A stretch of 64,000 bases of DNA from Hyperoodon ampullatus (lineage: Eukaryota > Chordata > Mammalia > Artiodactyla > Ziphiidae): positions 33,575,574 to 33,639,573 of the forward strand of contig OX457070.1 in the NCBI GenBank assembly GCA_949752795.1, read 5' to 3'. The notes below the pieces were generated by a model, which saw only the letters and a program-made list of their open reading frames with translations, ran no database searches and was not told the origin of the DNA. Of the stretch, positions 22,870 to 35,249 are shown in pieces. Position 1 is the first letter of the stretch. Each line of letters begins with the position of its first letter. A program made the position numbers and the translations under genes.

Positions 22870-23330
22870 GACGGTTGGTGATGCACGGACTGGAAGACAG
22901 GAAGCCCGGTTGTGGGAGAATTGGGGTGCAGCTAAAGGGGGTGCGAGTCCAGTGGCAGAGGTTTCCGACTTCCGTCTTGCGGGGTGCAGATGTTGGAGGG
23001 AGCCCTGGGGAGTGCAGGGGAGAGGGCGCTGGTCGGCTTCCTTTCACCCCCCCGAGTTGAAGGAAGGGTCAGGATGCGAGGTTCTGCCGCAAGTGGCGTG
23101 GAGAGCTGTGCTCGGTGACGGACCAAATCCTCCGCAGAGGGTTGAAGTTGGTGAAAGTAGAGCATAGGGAGGAGGGGGAGGGGCCGCAGACCGAGCAACG
23201 CTGGACACTTAGATCCCAGGCCGGAGAAGAACCTGGGATGGAATGAGGGAAGTCGAGCAACCGTACGTGGATGGGCGGCCAGTGGGCCGGACCCCTCCGG
23301 GGGAGCTGGTGATGGCGTGAAATTGCCAGA
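22870..23330. other. CpG-rich, G-rich segment
   Basis: I count about 27 CpGs over some 480 bases. That is lower relative density than at 9.2 kb but still enriched. Minus-strand open frames of up to 168 codons (22932-23438) cross it and are probably due to composition. Part may derive from an L2. It could be a CpG island or just GC-rich repeat DNA. Confidence 0.35.
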
Positions 23331-24324
23331 TGTGGCAAGTCCTGATGACCGGACAGCTCTGTACTCATTACACTTGTGGCTAGAGTCAAGCCCAACGAGA
23401 GCAGTCACGTTTTCCTCGTTTAGAAAATGAGTAAACATCGCTCAGATTGGCATAAACTTACCTAAAATAAGACATGGAAGTAGCATCATGTGAACATGCA
23501 GTGGTTTAAAAAAAATTTATTATTTTTTTTTACTTCATATAAAAGGAAAAAAGACTGCTGGCCAGTCTCGAATATCTACCTTCCACCTTCTTTGAGCCTC
23601 ACCGTGCTCAGAACTGGGCTTGATGAACCGGGATATTGAGATAATAAGCAAGACAGCTCAGGGCTCCTAGCAAGGCTGGTATCAGAAATGGACAGAAGGC
23701 ACAGAGGAAGGAGCCCTGCCCCCATGCGGGTTCAGTAAACACTAGGGGAGTGTGCTTCTTTCTTCAAGTTCAAGTGGGTCAGGTGAATGTTTGTTGAATG
23801 TCCGTAAAACATATAAGAAATCAGTCTTCAGATAGTGTGTGGTCTTCAGTCAGATTTGGCTCAAAGGTAATCCTCAGTTTGGGGGTTTATTGAAGCTGCT
23901 TTGCAACAGAAGGTCCATTAAGCCCTGTTCGTGTCCCTTCACAGCGGCTTCCTGACAGACAGAAGCCTGTGCAGGGTGCCAGCAGCCACCTCCCATCCAT
24001 GACCAGCCTCTGAAAGCAGCACACTTTGCCAGAACGCCTGTGAATTTTAAAAGCAGGGGTTCATCTGCGGAATCATCTTTCCGAACCTAATGATGTGTAA
24101 TTGCTTCGTTGTTGAACTGTGGTTGATCTATTTCTAGCAGATTAGCTACCTGAGAGGAAATGAGAATTTAAATTGTTGGCTGGACTTTAAAAAATTTACA
24201 TCGGAGGAGACATCTGATCCACGGATGCATGTGACACAGGGAAAGCTTTTTATTTTTTTCCCCAGGTAGCAGTCACTACTGACTGCCATTTTACAATTTT
24301 CTTGCCTTCTTGTACTTCTCACAC
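23331..24324. other. Unassigned sequence
   Basis: No repeat or exon recognised. Confidence 0.4.
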
Positions 24325-24505
24325 TCTTAGTAGTCCTCACAGTAGCCTTTACTTGTGTGGTTTTAAACCCATTTTAGAGATGAGGAGCCCAGGTTCAGAG
24401 GTAAGTAGCTTATCAAGATCATTCCCCAGGTGGCAAGTGCGGGAGCTGGCATCTGGAACCCAGATGTCTCTGACTGCACCGTGGCTTTCTGTTCCCATTA
24501 TCACG
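24325..24505 (-). repeat. MIR SINE
   Basis: 'aacccattttagagatgagg' and 'ggcatctggaacccagatgt' are reverse MIR landmarks. Confidence 0.75.
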
Positions 24506-24533
24506 AGTAGCCTGTCAGTGAGCAGTAACAACT

Positions 24534-24561
24534 ATTGAATGAATGAATAAATGAATAAATG
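24534..24561. repeat. (TGAA)n short tandem repeat
   Basis: 'ttgaatgaatgaataaatga' and onward shows about six units, with some changed to taaa. Confidence 0.8.
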
Positions 24562-25262
24562 ACTTCTTCAAAAAGAAGAGTCCATATGCTCCCCAGTACA
24601 AGAGGATATCTGAGATGATTGTTTGGAGAAGGGGGACTCCGAAAGATCTCTTTTCATATCTGGTACATCCCTTTATTATGATTATTACGAAGGAAAAAGC
24701 TATGATTATTCAACAAATAGGTATTGAGTAAAGCTGCACTCTTCAGCTGTGGATTTGGGGTTGGAGATCCAGGTGGAAGGGCAGGCTGGGGAGAGGTGCA
24801 CATTCCCCACATAGTGTGCTTCCCACAGTAGGACTGCATCTCTGTGCAGGCGGCTAAGAGGTGGCTGGATGCTATACTCGGCATTATTTTGAATAACATG
24901 ATGCTGCCTTGTTTTGATCTCTGTAGCAATAAATTTGTATAAGAACAATAGGTAGTTCTGTGATCTTTTGCCTTTTGCAAAGGAGAGATCTGTTTTAAAC
25001 TCCTAACAAGCTCCTTACTGTTCCTTATTTCCTGTTGTTTAGTAGCAGGTAGAATCTCTCATTCTTCGGGTTCTGGGGCCAGAAGGGCCTGAGGAACCCC
25101 CAGCCTGCCCTTGTCATTGTACTGCCCTCTGCTTTCATCCCTCATCTTTTCCCCTCAACTCCTGACAATCCACTAAAACAACACTTACTTAGGAAGACTA
25201 GGACTGGCGAAGGAGGAGGATTGAGTGTCCCTGGCACGTTCTGCTTGATCCTGTTCATTGTC
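24562..25262. other. Unassigned sequence
   Basis: No feature recognised. Confidence 0.4.
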
Positions 25263-25276
25263 GAGTACTGCTTTTT

Positions 25277-25908
25277 TTTTTCTTTTTAATTAATTTTTAT
25301 TGGAGTATAGTTGCTTTACAATGTTGTGTTAGTTTCTACTGCACAGCAAAATGAATCAGCCATACATATACATATATCCCCTCCCTTTTGGACTTCCTTC
25401 CCATTCGGGTCACCACAGTGCATTAAGTATACTTCCCTGTGCTGTACAGTAGGTTCTCATTTGTTATCTATTTTATATATAGTATCAATAGTATACATGT
25501 GTCGATCCCAATCTCCCAGTTCCTCCCACCCTCCCCTTCCCCCCTTGGTATCCATACATTTGTTCTCGCATCTGTGTCTCTATTTCTGCTTTGCACATAG
25601 GATCATCTGTACCATTTTTCTAGATTCCACATATATGCATTAATATGATATTTTTTTTCTCTTTCTGACTTACTTCACTCTGTATGAAAGTCTCTAGTTC
25701 CATCCATGTCTCTACAAATGACCCAATTTCATTCCTTTTTGTGGCTGAGTAATAGTCCATTGTATATATGTACCACATCTTCTTTATCCATTACTCTGTT
25801 GATGGACATTTAGGTTACTACCATGTCCTGGCTATTGTAAATAGTGCTGCTGTGAACATTGGGGTGCATGTATCTTTTTGAATTATGGTTTTCTCTGGGT
25901 ATATGCCG
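25277..25908 (-). mobile_element. 5'-truncated L1 (3' UTR and end of ORF2)
   Basis: About 630 bp: T-rich edge, 'ttggagtatagttgctttac', 'ggctgagtaatagtccattg', and 'ttttctctgggtatatgcc' at the truncation point. Fourteen-base duplications 'gagtactgcttttt' flank it (25263-25276 and 25909-25922). Its 3' end is a different subtype from those at 15.0 and 57.4 kb. Confidence 0.95.
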
Positions 25909-25922
25909 GAGTACTGCTTTTT

Positions 25923-26079
25923 AATGAGCTGATTCATTACTGAGAGTAGATCTCATGCAAATCTCCAGTTTGTATCCTGCAGATTTAATTTCTTAACAAT
26001 TCCCTCATTTCAGCATAACTCCATTGTACCATGGGTTTTATGATTTCCTTCAAATGTGGAGCCTTACCTCACATTTTAT
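25923..26079. other. Unassigned sequence
   Basis: No feature recognised. Confidence 0.4.
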
Positions 26080-27115
26080 TTCAAAACTATGAAATAAATA
26101 TTTAAAAGAAGAACCCATAGGTAGATGTTTAACTCATCTCTATGAAAAGGATTGCCCACACATAGACATACTGGAAGAAATTACAGAGGAAATCACTGAT
26201 ATCACTAATGTTTGTATGATAGCACAGATAATTTAACAGACAAAATTGCAAAAAAAAAAAGTTTGCCTCACTTGTGATATATAGAGTTAATATAAAACTC
26301 TGAAGAGTTCAGGAAATTACAAAAAGAGACACTAAGGAAACCAGTAGAAAAATAGACAACTTAATACTTTAAAAAATACCAAGCTAACTGGTTAAAAGAG
26401 AACAATGTAGTTGGGTAAACATGGAACAAAATAGTCAACCCCACAAATTATTAAAGAAATGCAGCAAAAACATAATAGCAGTTTTACAGCAGTTATTCCC
26501 CCAATTAGTAAACTAGTGCAAATGAAACAATAGCATTTTTTCAACTGTTATTAATTATCAAATAGAAAAGTATTTTTTTAATGCTGGTATGGCTTTAGTG
26601 AGGGGGCATTTTTCATATACTGCTGTTGGGAGTAGAATTTAGTGTACCCTTTCTGGAAAGCAATTCGGTGATATATATATATCAGTACTTTTTTTTTTAA
26701 GTTCATCTTTATCCAAAAGCCCTCTTCTAGAAATTTAAAGATAATAATCAGGTGAAAACCCACTTATGGGCAGTGGTGTTTAAAGTTATGTGAGTTGAAA
26801 ATGTCGATAAGAGAGCCTAGGAGAGTGGGTAAGCAACGTGGAACATCCGTATGACAAGATAGCATGCAGCCTCAGAAAACAGTACTTTCAAGGAATTACT
26901 AATAATATGGAGAATACAGCATTGGGTGAAAACAGGATACGGAACTCTGTATCTACATATCATGATCCAAATTTTGCCTGAAACATGCATAGCAAAAGGA
27001 CTGGAAGAAACTACACCAGCCTGTTAAGTACTGGTTGTGGTCATCTCTGAGCTGTGGTGTTACAGGCATGACTCTTGTTTTCTTACTTATACTTTTATGT
27101 GTATATTAAGGTGAC
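26080..27115 (+). mobile_element. Ancient L1 (L1M type) 3' region
   Basis: 'tcatatactgctgttgggag', 'cctttctggaaagcaattcg', 'gcatgcagcctcagaaaaca' and 'ggttgtggtcatctctgagc' occur in the order of the ORF2 end and 3' region of old L1. No frame is open. Confidence 0.6.
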
Positions 27116-27379
27116 TAACCATTCCGGTTTGCCCGGCACTGCCCTAGTTGTCGCACTGAAAGTCCTACCCTGGACAAGTTGGTCACTCTAGTATATACGA
27201 GTACATATTGAGATGAGTTTGTGCCATTTGGCAGGAAGAGCCAAAGATAAAGGATAAGTGACAAGCTGATGGGGCCTGGGGAGGAATCAAGCAATAGAGT
27301 TTCTACTGGTACAATTAATATGACTTATTTTAGAAAGTGTAGGAAAAAATAAATACCCAATAACTTAAATGGTGCTCAC

Positions 27380-27590
27380 ATGTGGCCAGTATTGGTCTAC
27401 ATGCATTTGATGGCTAACACTCTTTAATCAACCAACCCTATGAAAGAAGTACTGCTATCACATCCCCCTTTACAGAGGCATAGAGAGATTAAATTACCCA
27501 GGTACCCCTAGCTCTTGACAAAGTCTGGATTTGAACTCAGGCAGTCTGGATCCAGAGTCTGGGCTGTAAACCACCACCTGCATCTCTACA
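27380..27590 (-). repeat. MIR SINE
   Basis: 'ccaaccctatgaaagaagta', 'ccctttacagaggcatagag' and 'ctggatttgaactcaggcag' are reverse MIR. Confidence 0.85.
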
Positions 27591-28171
27591 GTTCCCCCAC
27601 TCCAGCCACTCCCGTTGCTGTCCCTTTTGACAGTTACATTATTACTGCCTATAGCAGGCTGCTGAGTTGGCCATGTTTGACTTAGTGCTGCTTCACACCA
27701 GCCCCTGCCATGGCCAGGACTGCCTTTGACATCCAACAGAGGAAACACCTTCCCCCCATCCGGAGCCCGAGGTGGGGATTTCCATAGTAGAGTCACTGGC
27801 CTCTGGTGATAGAGTTCTTTCAGTTTTGCCGCACGATCTTGTGGCAAAGGGCTGGGTCCAGGTGCAGCTTTGGTTATTTCTGGAAACACTTCTCCTTTTC
27901 TTTTATTTTGTTAAGATTGGCTTACCAGTCGTCCTCTCTGGAGGTGATTTTGGCTCCTCTCCCCAGACCATCAGACATTTCTGTAGGTGTTGGAATCTTT
28001 CATGATGGTTCTGGACTCTGCAAATTTCCAGATGAGTCCAAGCATGGGGAGGGGGTGATGTATATATCAAGGTATCCGTCCTCAGCTTTGTCCAGCTAAG
28101 ACCCCTGTGATTTCAGGTTGCTTTGTCGGCAGTGGTGATCTCTAGGTGGTGGATCACAGGTAGTATTTATT
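27591..28171. other. Unassigned sequence
   Basis: No repeat recognised. The minus-strand open frame that ends at 27494 runs into the MIR and is unlikely to be a gene. Confidence 0.4.
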
Positions 28172-28180
28172 ATTCTTTTT

Positions 28181-28576
28181 TTTTTTTTTTGGTTGCATTG
28201 GGTCTTCATTGCTGCATGCGGGCTTTCTCTAGTTGCAGCGAGTGGGGGCTACTCTTCGCTGCAGTGCACGGGCTTCTCATTGCGGTGGCTTCTCTTGTTG
28301 CGGAGCATGGGCTCTAGGCGCGCGGGCTTCAGTAGTTGTAGCACGTGGGCTCAGCAGTTGAAGCACCTGGGCCCTAGAGTGCGCGGGCTTCAGTAGTTGT
28401 GGCATGTGGGCTCTAGGGTGCACAGGCTTCAGTAGTTGTGGCGCACGGGCTCAGTAGTTGTGGGTCGCGGGCTCAGTTTCTCCTCGGCATGTGGGATCCT
28501 CCCGGACCAGGGATCGAACCCATGTGCCCTGCATTGGCAGGCGGATTCCCAACCACTGCGCCACCAGGGAAGTCCC
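28181..28576 (-). mobile_element. Extra-long SINE with expanded internal units
   Basis: Flanked by 'attctttttt'-type duplications (28172 and 28577). At 396 bp it is about 90 bases longer than ordinary long-form copies. The gain lies in repeated blocks of the form 'ggcttcagtagttgtggc' plus a 'gggctctag' linker, about six in a row from 28323 to 28470. Confidence 0.94.
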
Positions 28577-28585
28577 ATTCTTTTT

Positions 28586-29884
28586 GCTTACTTGCTTTAA
28601 ACATTTCTTCAACAAACTTTCTTTACTTTCCAGATATTAAAAATGTACTTCAGGGTTTTTTTTTTTAACTTACAATGAAGTTTTACTCCTGCAGAATTTC
28701 CAGCTCCTTCAAAATCTGTGCATGGCAAAGAGCTTCTTAACCCTCATTCAAGTTAGAACAACTCCATTTCTGCACCAAAAAGAAATGCCTTCAGCCATTG
28801 TCTGAACTTGTACCTTGCTGAGAACTCTGCCAGAATTTCTTGTTAATTGTTTGTTTTGCCACATTAATGGAACAATGAGAGGGCACTGGCATTCCTCACC
28901 CCTGAGGTTGAAGCACAAAATCTACGTTTCTTTTTGGGTGTTTGTTGGGGGGAGGGATTTTTTTTTTTGCTTTCAAATCTTAGAAATCTGTTATTTGACA
29001 AATAACAAGTTTTAGGTTCTTCTTTATGGGGACTGTTATGTTTAGGCAAAAACAAAGTTTAAATGTGGACCTCGTGTGTTATATTTTCAAAGAATCTGTG
29101 TGTTTCCTTATCCTCTTCCTTCCAAAAGGTACAAAAGTATATATGAGTCACCCTCCTTCCCCTTAACACACTTTTTTAGGTGGTAAGAGGGAAGTAATGT
29201 AGCAAAATTATTCTTAATTGTAAAAGTAGAGTGTCTTCGGGATTTTTAATGTTCAGGGGAAAGACTATGCTTCCCAAGGCAAGATGTTCCCTTTGGGGGG
29301 AAAAAAATAGACTAATATATCTTTGTATTGCTGCCTGTCTGGAAGGGGGATGAAGCATCTGCTGGGGTGAGAACAGGGGAGAGTTGCCAGGTGGATTCCT
29401 GAAGCTGGGGCAGAACTGTAAAGCCTTTTCACCCTTCAGAGGGAAGAGGGGTGGGGGCCTGAGAAGCTAGAGCGAGGGGACAGGCTGGGCCAGTCGGGAT
29501 TTCCAGATGCCTGGTGCCTACAGCTCCCTGCACAGGGCCAGTGTCCCTGCGGAGCTGTTAGAAATGCAGGATCCTGTGCGCCCCTCCCCAACCAGCGGCA
29601 GCTCCCCCAGATGATTCGCCTTCACCGCCTGTGCAGACTGGTTGAATTGGTGGCTTGTGTGGCTGCCCAGGACAGCAATTTTCCTCTCAGCCTCCCAGCC
29701 AAGGAGACTGGGAGGAAGATGGGTTGTGAGCTATACTGAGGAAGATCATATAATTAAATTTATAATATAATAATGTATTCTAAATACATAATATTAAAAA
29801 TATATAAATTTATAATATTGGACCACACGCTCAGAGTTTGGGTTTTGCTTTGGGTACCTAGGAAACAACCAAGAACACAACTGC
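28586..29884. other. Unassigned sequence, no gene seen
   Basis: No repeat or exon recognised. Confidence 0.4.
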
Positions 29885-29893
29885 AGAGAGAAG

Positions 29894-29945
<52 letters not shown>

Positions 29946-29981
29946 GTGTGTGTGTGAGTGTGTGTGTGTGTGTGTGTGTGT
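29885..29981. repeat. Compound (GA)n(GT)n microsatellite
   Basis: About 55 bases of GA followed by about 40 of GT. It creates artificial open frames on both strands. Confidence 0.97.
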
Positions 29982-31429
29982 TTGGGGGAAGAATTGCTTT
30001 CTTACCACCCCCTCACCTCCCACTGGTTTTGATCCCTCGTCTGCCTGCGCTGGTAGAGCCTGTGGAGGGGACCGAGGGACTTCCTATGCCATTGATAACA
30101 GCCCCTAAGAGCACACAGTCAACCCCACAGTGAGTGGACCAGGCCCTCCCAGTCATTCTCACCAAGGAAGACAGTGAGGCGCCTCATTATACTCTTTGGG
30201 CTCAAGAAATCTCCAGCAATGGAGTCACAAGCCCATGGCATGGACCTTGGCTAATCTGAGCACCACCCAGGATGGATGGGAGTGGAGACCTTAGCTGGGA
30301 GGCAGGCACTGCGCGGGCAGGCAGGTGGGGCAGGCTGCCCAGACAGCGCCCTGGGCTGGCATTACCTCACCCATCTCCTTTGTCAGGCACTGATAATGTC
30401 TCTGGCCCTGCCCCTAATGGGAGACGCAAGATGCTTGCCTCGAGGGCTCAGATTCAGAGTTTCATAAGCTCTGGATTGACTCAGGTTAAACCTCTCCCTC
30501 TCCAAACGTTGTACTGAAGTACGGGCCTAAACACAGCTCCTGGGTAAGGCCGGCTGATGCACTAAACCTGGCCTTAACACGAGCCTCATTGCTAACTCAG
30601 GGTGGCTTTTAGATATTTGCTCTCCCTAGTTTTTCAGTGTTTGTAAGTTCCCTTTTTGCATAAACTTATATGTTTAGGTTAAATTTTGCATTTTTAGTTA
30701 ATAGTCTAGACAGATCTGAATTGGAAACAGCTCTGCCTTCTGTGTTGCATAGGGCTAATTACTTTAATATTTCTGATTTTGTTTAACCAAATGCTACAGT
30801 ATCTTCACTCTGGAGTTTACATGTGCACAATTACCGAACCTTTCCTGCTTAAGTCCTGTTTACTTGAAATATAATTTGGAAGCATTTACCCGGTATGTTT
30901 GAAAGTTTTGTATTATTTTTCACTTACTAGTATCAGAATTGCGTATGTTTAACTGTTGCTGTCCATTCAGTAAACTGAGACCTGAGTGTGCTCGCCATTA
31001 TCTTGTGCAAAAACTAATCAGGGTTATAAATTATTAGATAAGAAACTCAGAAGCCTCTGTTGGAGGGAGTTCCCACTCCCTTTTCCATGGTCATAGCTGG
31101 AGAATGGTATCTGTATTCCTCACGCAGAAAGTACAACCAAGAGCCTCGGGCACAGACTAAGGAGGAGGTTGTTCTGGTAGCCATTTGGAGCTTGTGTGCC
31201 TGTGTTCTGTGATGACAACTGGGGGAACCAGCACCGACTGAGTCCCGAACACATAACCCACTCCACAGAAGCCCTTTAGGGTACTCCCCGCAAAATCACC
31301 CTGTCACAGTGCGAGAGCCCCCAGCCCCTACCTTGGGGTTTTAGATACTCAGACTGTTTGCTGAATTTGTATTCATAATCGAAGTATTCTTCTATAACAG
31401 TAAAACCAGCTTCAACTTAAAAAGTAAAG
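29982..31429. other. Unassigned sequence, possibly conserved non-coding part
   Basis: No repeat is recognised. The AT-rich part at 30.64-31.05 kb looks unique and non-coding. Confidence 0.4.
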
Positions 31430-31441
31430 AGCCATATGTGG

Positions 31442-31804
31442 AGACTTCCCTGGTGGCGCAGTGGTTAAGAATCCGCCTGCCAATGCAGAGGACACAGGTT
31501 CAAACCCTGGTCCGCGAAGATCCCACATGCCACAGAGCAGCTAAGCCCATGCGCCACAACTACTGAGCTTGTGCTCTAGAGCCCGCGAGCCACAACTACT
31601 GAGCCCATGTGCCACAACTACTGAGCCTGCTCTCTAGAGCCCGTGCTCCACAACAAGAGAAGCCCCTGCAATGAGAAGCCCACGCACCGCAACAAAGAGT
31701 AGCCCCCGCTTGCCACAACTAGAGAAAGCCGGTGCGCAGCAACGAAGACCCAGTGCAGCCAAAAATAAATAAATTCATTAATTTAAGAAAATATTCTTTA
31801 AAAA
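31442..31804 (+). mobile_element. Long-form SINE
   Basis: Flanks 'agccatatgtgg' (31430) and 'agccatacgtgg' (31805) are the duplication. The body has several 'ccacaactactgagc' units and an AT-rich tail. Confidence 0.94.
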
Positions 31805-31816
31805 AGCCATACGTGG

Positions 31817-32107
31817 GAAATGTTTGCTGGGTGAGACATGGCAGCGAAAGCGGGTCTCTCCAGGGGACATTGTAAAGGATGCAAGGCCTGGGACTTCTGA
31901 AACAACAAAGTGCTCTAAACCCACAGAGTGACAGCTGAAGAGCCCAAACCTGAAACGTCCTTCCTCAGACACCCTGAGCCTTGATTTCTCTTCCTCTCTA
32001 AAATGGGAACCAGACTGTAAGGGTGGAGATACCTTCTTGACAAATCCATGATGACATTGACCTTACTAGGCTGGCAGTGCTGTTCTGGGTTTTGGGTGAT
32101 CAAAGGT
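31817..32107. other. Unassigned sequence
   Basis: No feature recognised. Confidence 0.4.
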
Positions 32108-32121
32108 GACCTTACATTCTT

Positions 32122-32323
32122 TTTTTTGTGTGTGGTACGCGGGCCTCTCACCGCTGTGGCCTCTCCCGTTGCGGAGCACAGGCTCCACACGCGCAGGCTC
32201 AGTGGCCATGGCTCACGGGCCCAGCCGCTCCGTGGCATGTGGGATCTTCCTGGACCGGGGCACGAACCCGTGTCCCCTGCATTGGCAGGCGGACTCTCAA
32301 CCACTGCACCACCAGGGAAGCCC
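32122..32323 (-). mobile_element. Short-form SINE
   Basis: Exact 14-base duplication 'gaccttacattctt' (32108-32121 and 32324-32337). It is tail-to-tail with the long-form copy 318 bases to the left. Confidence 0.95.
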
Positions 32324-32337
32324 GACCTTACATTCTT

Positions 32338-33929
32338 AAGGGGGAGCTACACAATAAGCAGGGCAACTAGTAAACAAGGCAGGTACAGATGGTCCCAATG
32401 CCAGGAGAGATGTGACTGAGAACAACGGGTCCAGCCCTCACCCCGTGATTAACCTGCTCAATGACAGCTGCTGTTGTTCCTATGGTTACTGTTACTGAAT
32501 GGCCTACTGCGGGGGAGGAGGTTTCTCGAAGATCTTCTAATGCCAGAGGGTACACAAAGTTAATACCTGTGCTTTCTGGTACAATATCCCCACCTTTCTT
32601 GGCCTCACCATCTCCCATGAGAACAATCAGTTGACAAATGCTGGAATAATCAGCTTAGCCTGAATGTCCAGAAAGGTATTTGGGATTTCCAATATTTTTC
32701 TTCTTGAAGAATAAGAAAGCGGGTCTACGTTGAAGAGGTAGCAGAACAGTGTTCCACTGGTCTGCTCCCTAGTCCCTACCGCATTCTGCTGCTTTGCTCA
32801 GAAGGAACTTAAGGGCTCATAAGCGTTTTCCCTGAGAAGGTCTTCGTGTCAAGGGAAATGAGAAATCATTTAAAGTTTCTAGGTGAGAACCCAAGGTTCT
32901 TGTCTTGAACCTACTTCCCGATGGCAGTGATGGGGCATTAAATGACACACGGCTCCCCCTTCCCCCTCGGGCTCTACCCACCCCTGTGCCGGGCAGGGTG
33001 AGGTGAAAGGTAATGCTGGCACTCCTGTTTCCTATCCCTCTACCACGCTCCCCATGATACTGGCAGCAGCCAGGAAGGTGGTGAGATTTCTGCCACTGCG
33101 CCAGCTGGGCCACCTGTGAAGCAACTGCCAAAGTCAACATGTGCAGCTTTGGTGTCTGGCCAATAGGTTTCATAATGATGGTTAATGGAAGTTCCTGTTC
33201 GGACGCCCTCAAACTCGTGTGATTCTGTCTCCGGAGGACCTGGGCATCTCTTGCGCAAAAGCAAGATCTTTGGGGAATTTTTTTAAATTTTCCTTTTACC
33301 AGTTACTTGGCAAGGTCCTAGGAGGCTTTGTAAGTGGCCGTTAGAGGTAGAGGGCAATATTCCTAGTGGCCATTTAGTAGAAATTTATAGAGATCTAACG
33401 TGTACCAAGTTTTGTTCTGGAAAGGTGGAAGGGAAGGGCACAGAAATGACTAAGCAATGAACCCAGAGCCCTGGGACTCTTGGTCTAATTAAGGTGTGTG
33501 GAGGTGAGACAGGTAAATTAAACCATACTATCAACCAGGACCAGAGAACTCAGTGGAAGGGGCATCTGAATGGGTTACCTGAGAGGATGGAGGCCCATTT
33601 CCTTGTCTTGAAGTCTTTGAGGGGAGGGGTGAGTTTCAGTGAGGGTGAGGCGAGGTGAGGCAAGGTGAGAAGGGTTCTTAGTGGTGGCAGCGCCCACTGC
33701 CCTCTGGGGTCGGTCTGAGGGAGGCGCATGGTAGGGGCCTGCCTCGTGGGTGTGCAGCCAATGCCTTCACATGCGGCCTCGGCTTAGAAGGTTCCCACCA
33801 CACTTGGTTTAATGCTCTGCTCTTGCCATTCTGAAATTCTTAATAATTTTTGAACAAAGCACCCCACAAATTATTTTCCTTTTGCACGGGGCCCCGCAAA
33901 TCACAGAGCCAGTCCTGCATGTATTGAGA
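32338..33929. other. Unassigned sequence, possible L2 traces
   Basis: The part at 33.37-33.56 kb has a loose L2 look. Nothing else is recognised. Confidence 0.35.
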
Positions 33930-34300
33930 TAGGGCTGTAAAGATGGGTTGGACCAGGTTGTGTAGAGCTCTGTCTATCAAACAGGAGAAGATTTGGCTTT
34001 TCTTCTTGAAGCAGTGGGGAGCCATGGAAGGTGCGGTGACGGGGGTTGTAGAAGGAGAAGTGGAAAGGCTGGTGAGGCCAGGGAGGCTGGCAGTCTGTGG
34101 AGGAAGGCTGATCAAATCATGCAGGAACGGACGTAGCAGAAGCAAGAGCTACCGGTCATGCACCTGGGGGAGATGGGCCGGCTTCGGGCCCTGGGGACAA
34201 AGGCAGAGAGGGCTGGTGGCGATGCCTGAGCTTTCTAGCTGGGCTGGAGAGTCCACTCACCGGCAGGAATGTGGGAGGAAGGAGGCCCTGAGCAGTGGCA
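33930..34300 (+). repeat. L2-like LINE relic
   Basis: 'gaccaggttgtgtagagctc' followed by 'gcagtggggagccatggaag' resembles the internal 3' part of L2. Diverged. Confidence 0.5.
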
Positions 34301-35232
34301 GCAAGGCAGATGTTTTGCAGGAGTGGGGCGAGGCCCTTTCCAGAAAGACCCGGAAATCTCTGGTGGGACAGCTTGTGGAAACACGCACTGCAGCTGCTCC
34401 GCTGCAGCAAATGACCTGCAGATCAAGGTTTTTGTCAGGATCGAGAGCTTCACTAGAACAAATATTCATCCAAAAATAAACTTCCCGTTCTTCCTGTTTT
34501 TATAACTTGCCTACTTCCTCCAAGTTTGAGGCTGGTCTCCAGTTCCGTGGGTTATTAATCTTCAGAGGATCAAGACCTCTATAGAAGTATTTCCTGTACA
34601 TGTTTATCTACCAAGCCCTAAATTATATTTTCCAAATGATAAGAGAACTTTTCCATACTGATGTGTCAGGCTTTTCCTTTGACGGATTTCGATTTAGGCA
34701 CCCCAGCAAGTAAGGCTGAAGCAGAATAGCTTATCCCAGCACACAGGAAGCCCTCTGATTGGGAGCTGCAGTGGGTTTTGATGGGTGTGCTCAGCCCACC
34801 TCCACCAGGTTAAAGGTGGTCTCTTTCTGACCAGAGCCCTAGGGAGACAAAGTGACAGCTGCAGAGGGCTCTATGTGAGGACACTTTAAATGCCCTACTG
34901 AATATCCTCAGGGGAATAATAGCTCCAGAAATGTCTCCACCCGCCTTGAAGAGTTCAAAATACCCTTCATAGGACCATAATTTGTTCTTATATCTTACAG
35001 CTTCCCGCTTCCTTTTGCACACGAGGTATACATGGTGCTCATGACTGTGCACAAAATAAAAAAGCCACGTTGAAGCTTGGGGCCAAGTTCAGACCCAATA
35101 GACAAATAGACCAGCATGGCTCAGTAGGAGTGGGCACCTTGCTCCTCGGCCCAGTGAGTCCACCTGCCTCTGGAAGACTTTTTTTGGTCTCCTACTTTTT
35201 GTGCTTCACCAATCCCAAGCTAGCATGCTGGG
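34301..35232. other. Unassigned sequence
   Basis: No feature recognised. Confidence 0.4.
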
Positions 35233-35249
35233 CTGGTGGTTATATTTTA

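Noticed and set aside
22932..23438. 168-codon minus-strand frame
   Set aside because: Lies in a GC-rich stretch, proline- and serine-rich composition without domain, and overlapping frames of similar length exist in the other frames.
28320..28470. Regularly spaced short repeats that could suggest a CRISPR-like array
   Set aside because: They are imperfect internal blocks of a SINE in a mammalian genome, with no unique spacers.
29760..30108. Open frames rich in RE/RERE or SLSL repeats
   Set aside because: They are translations of the GA/GT microsatellite.
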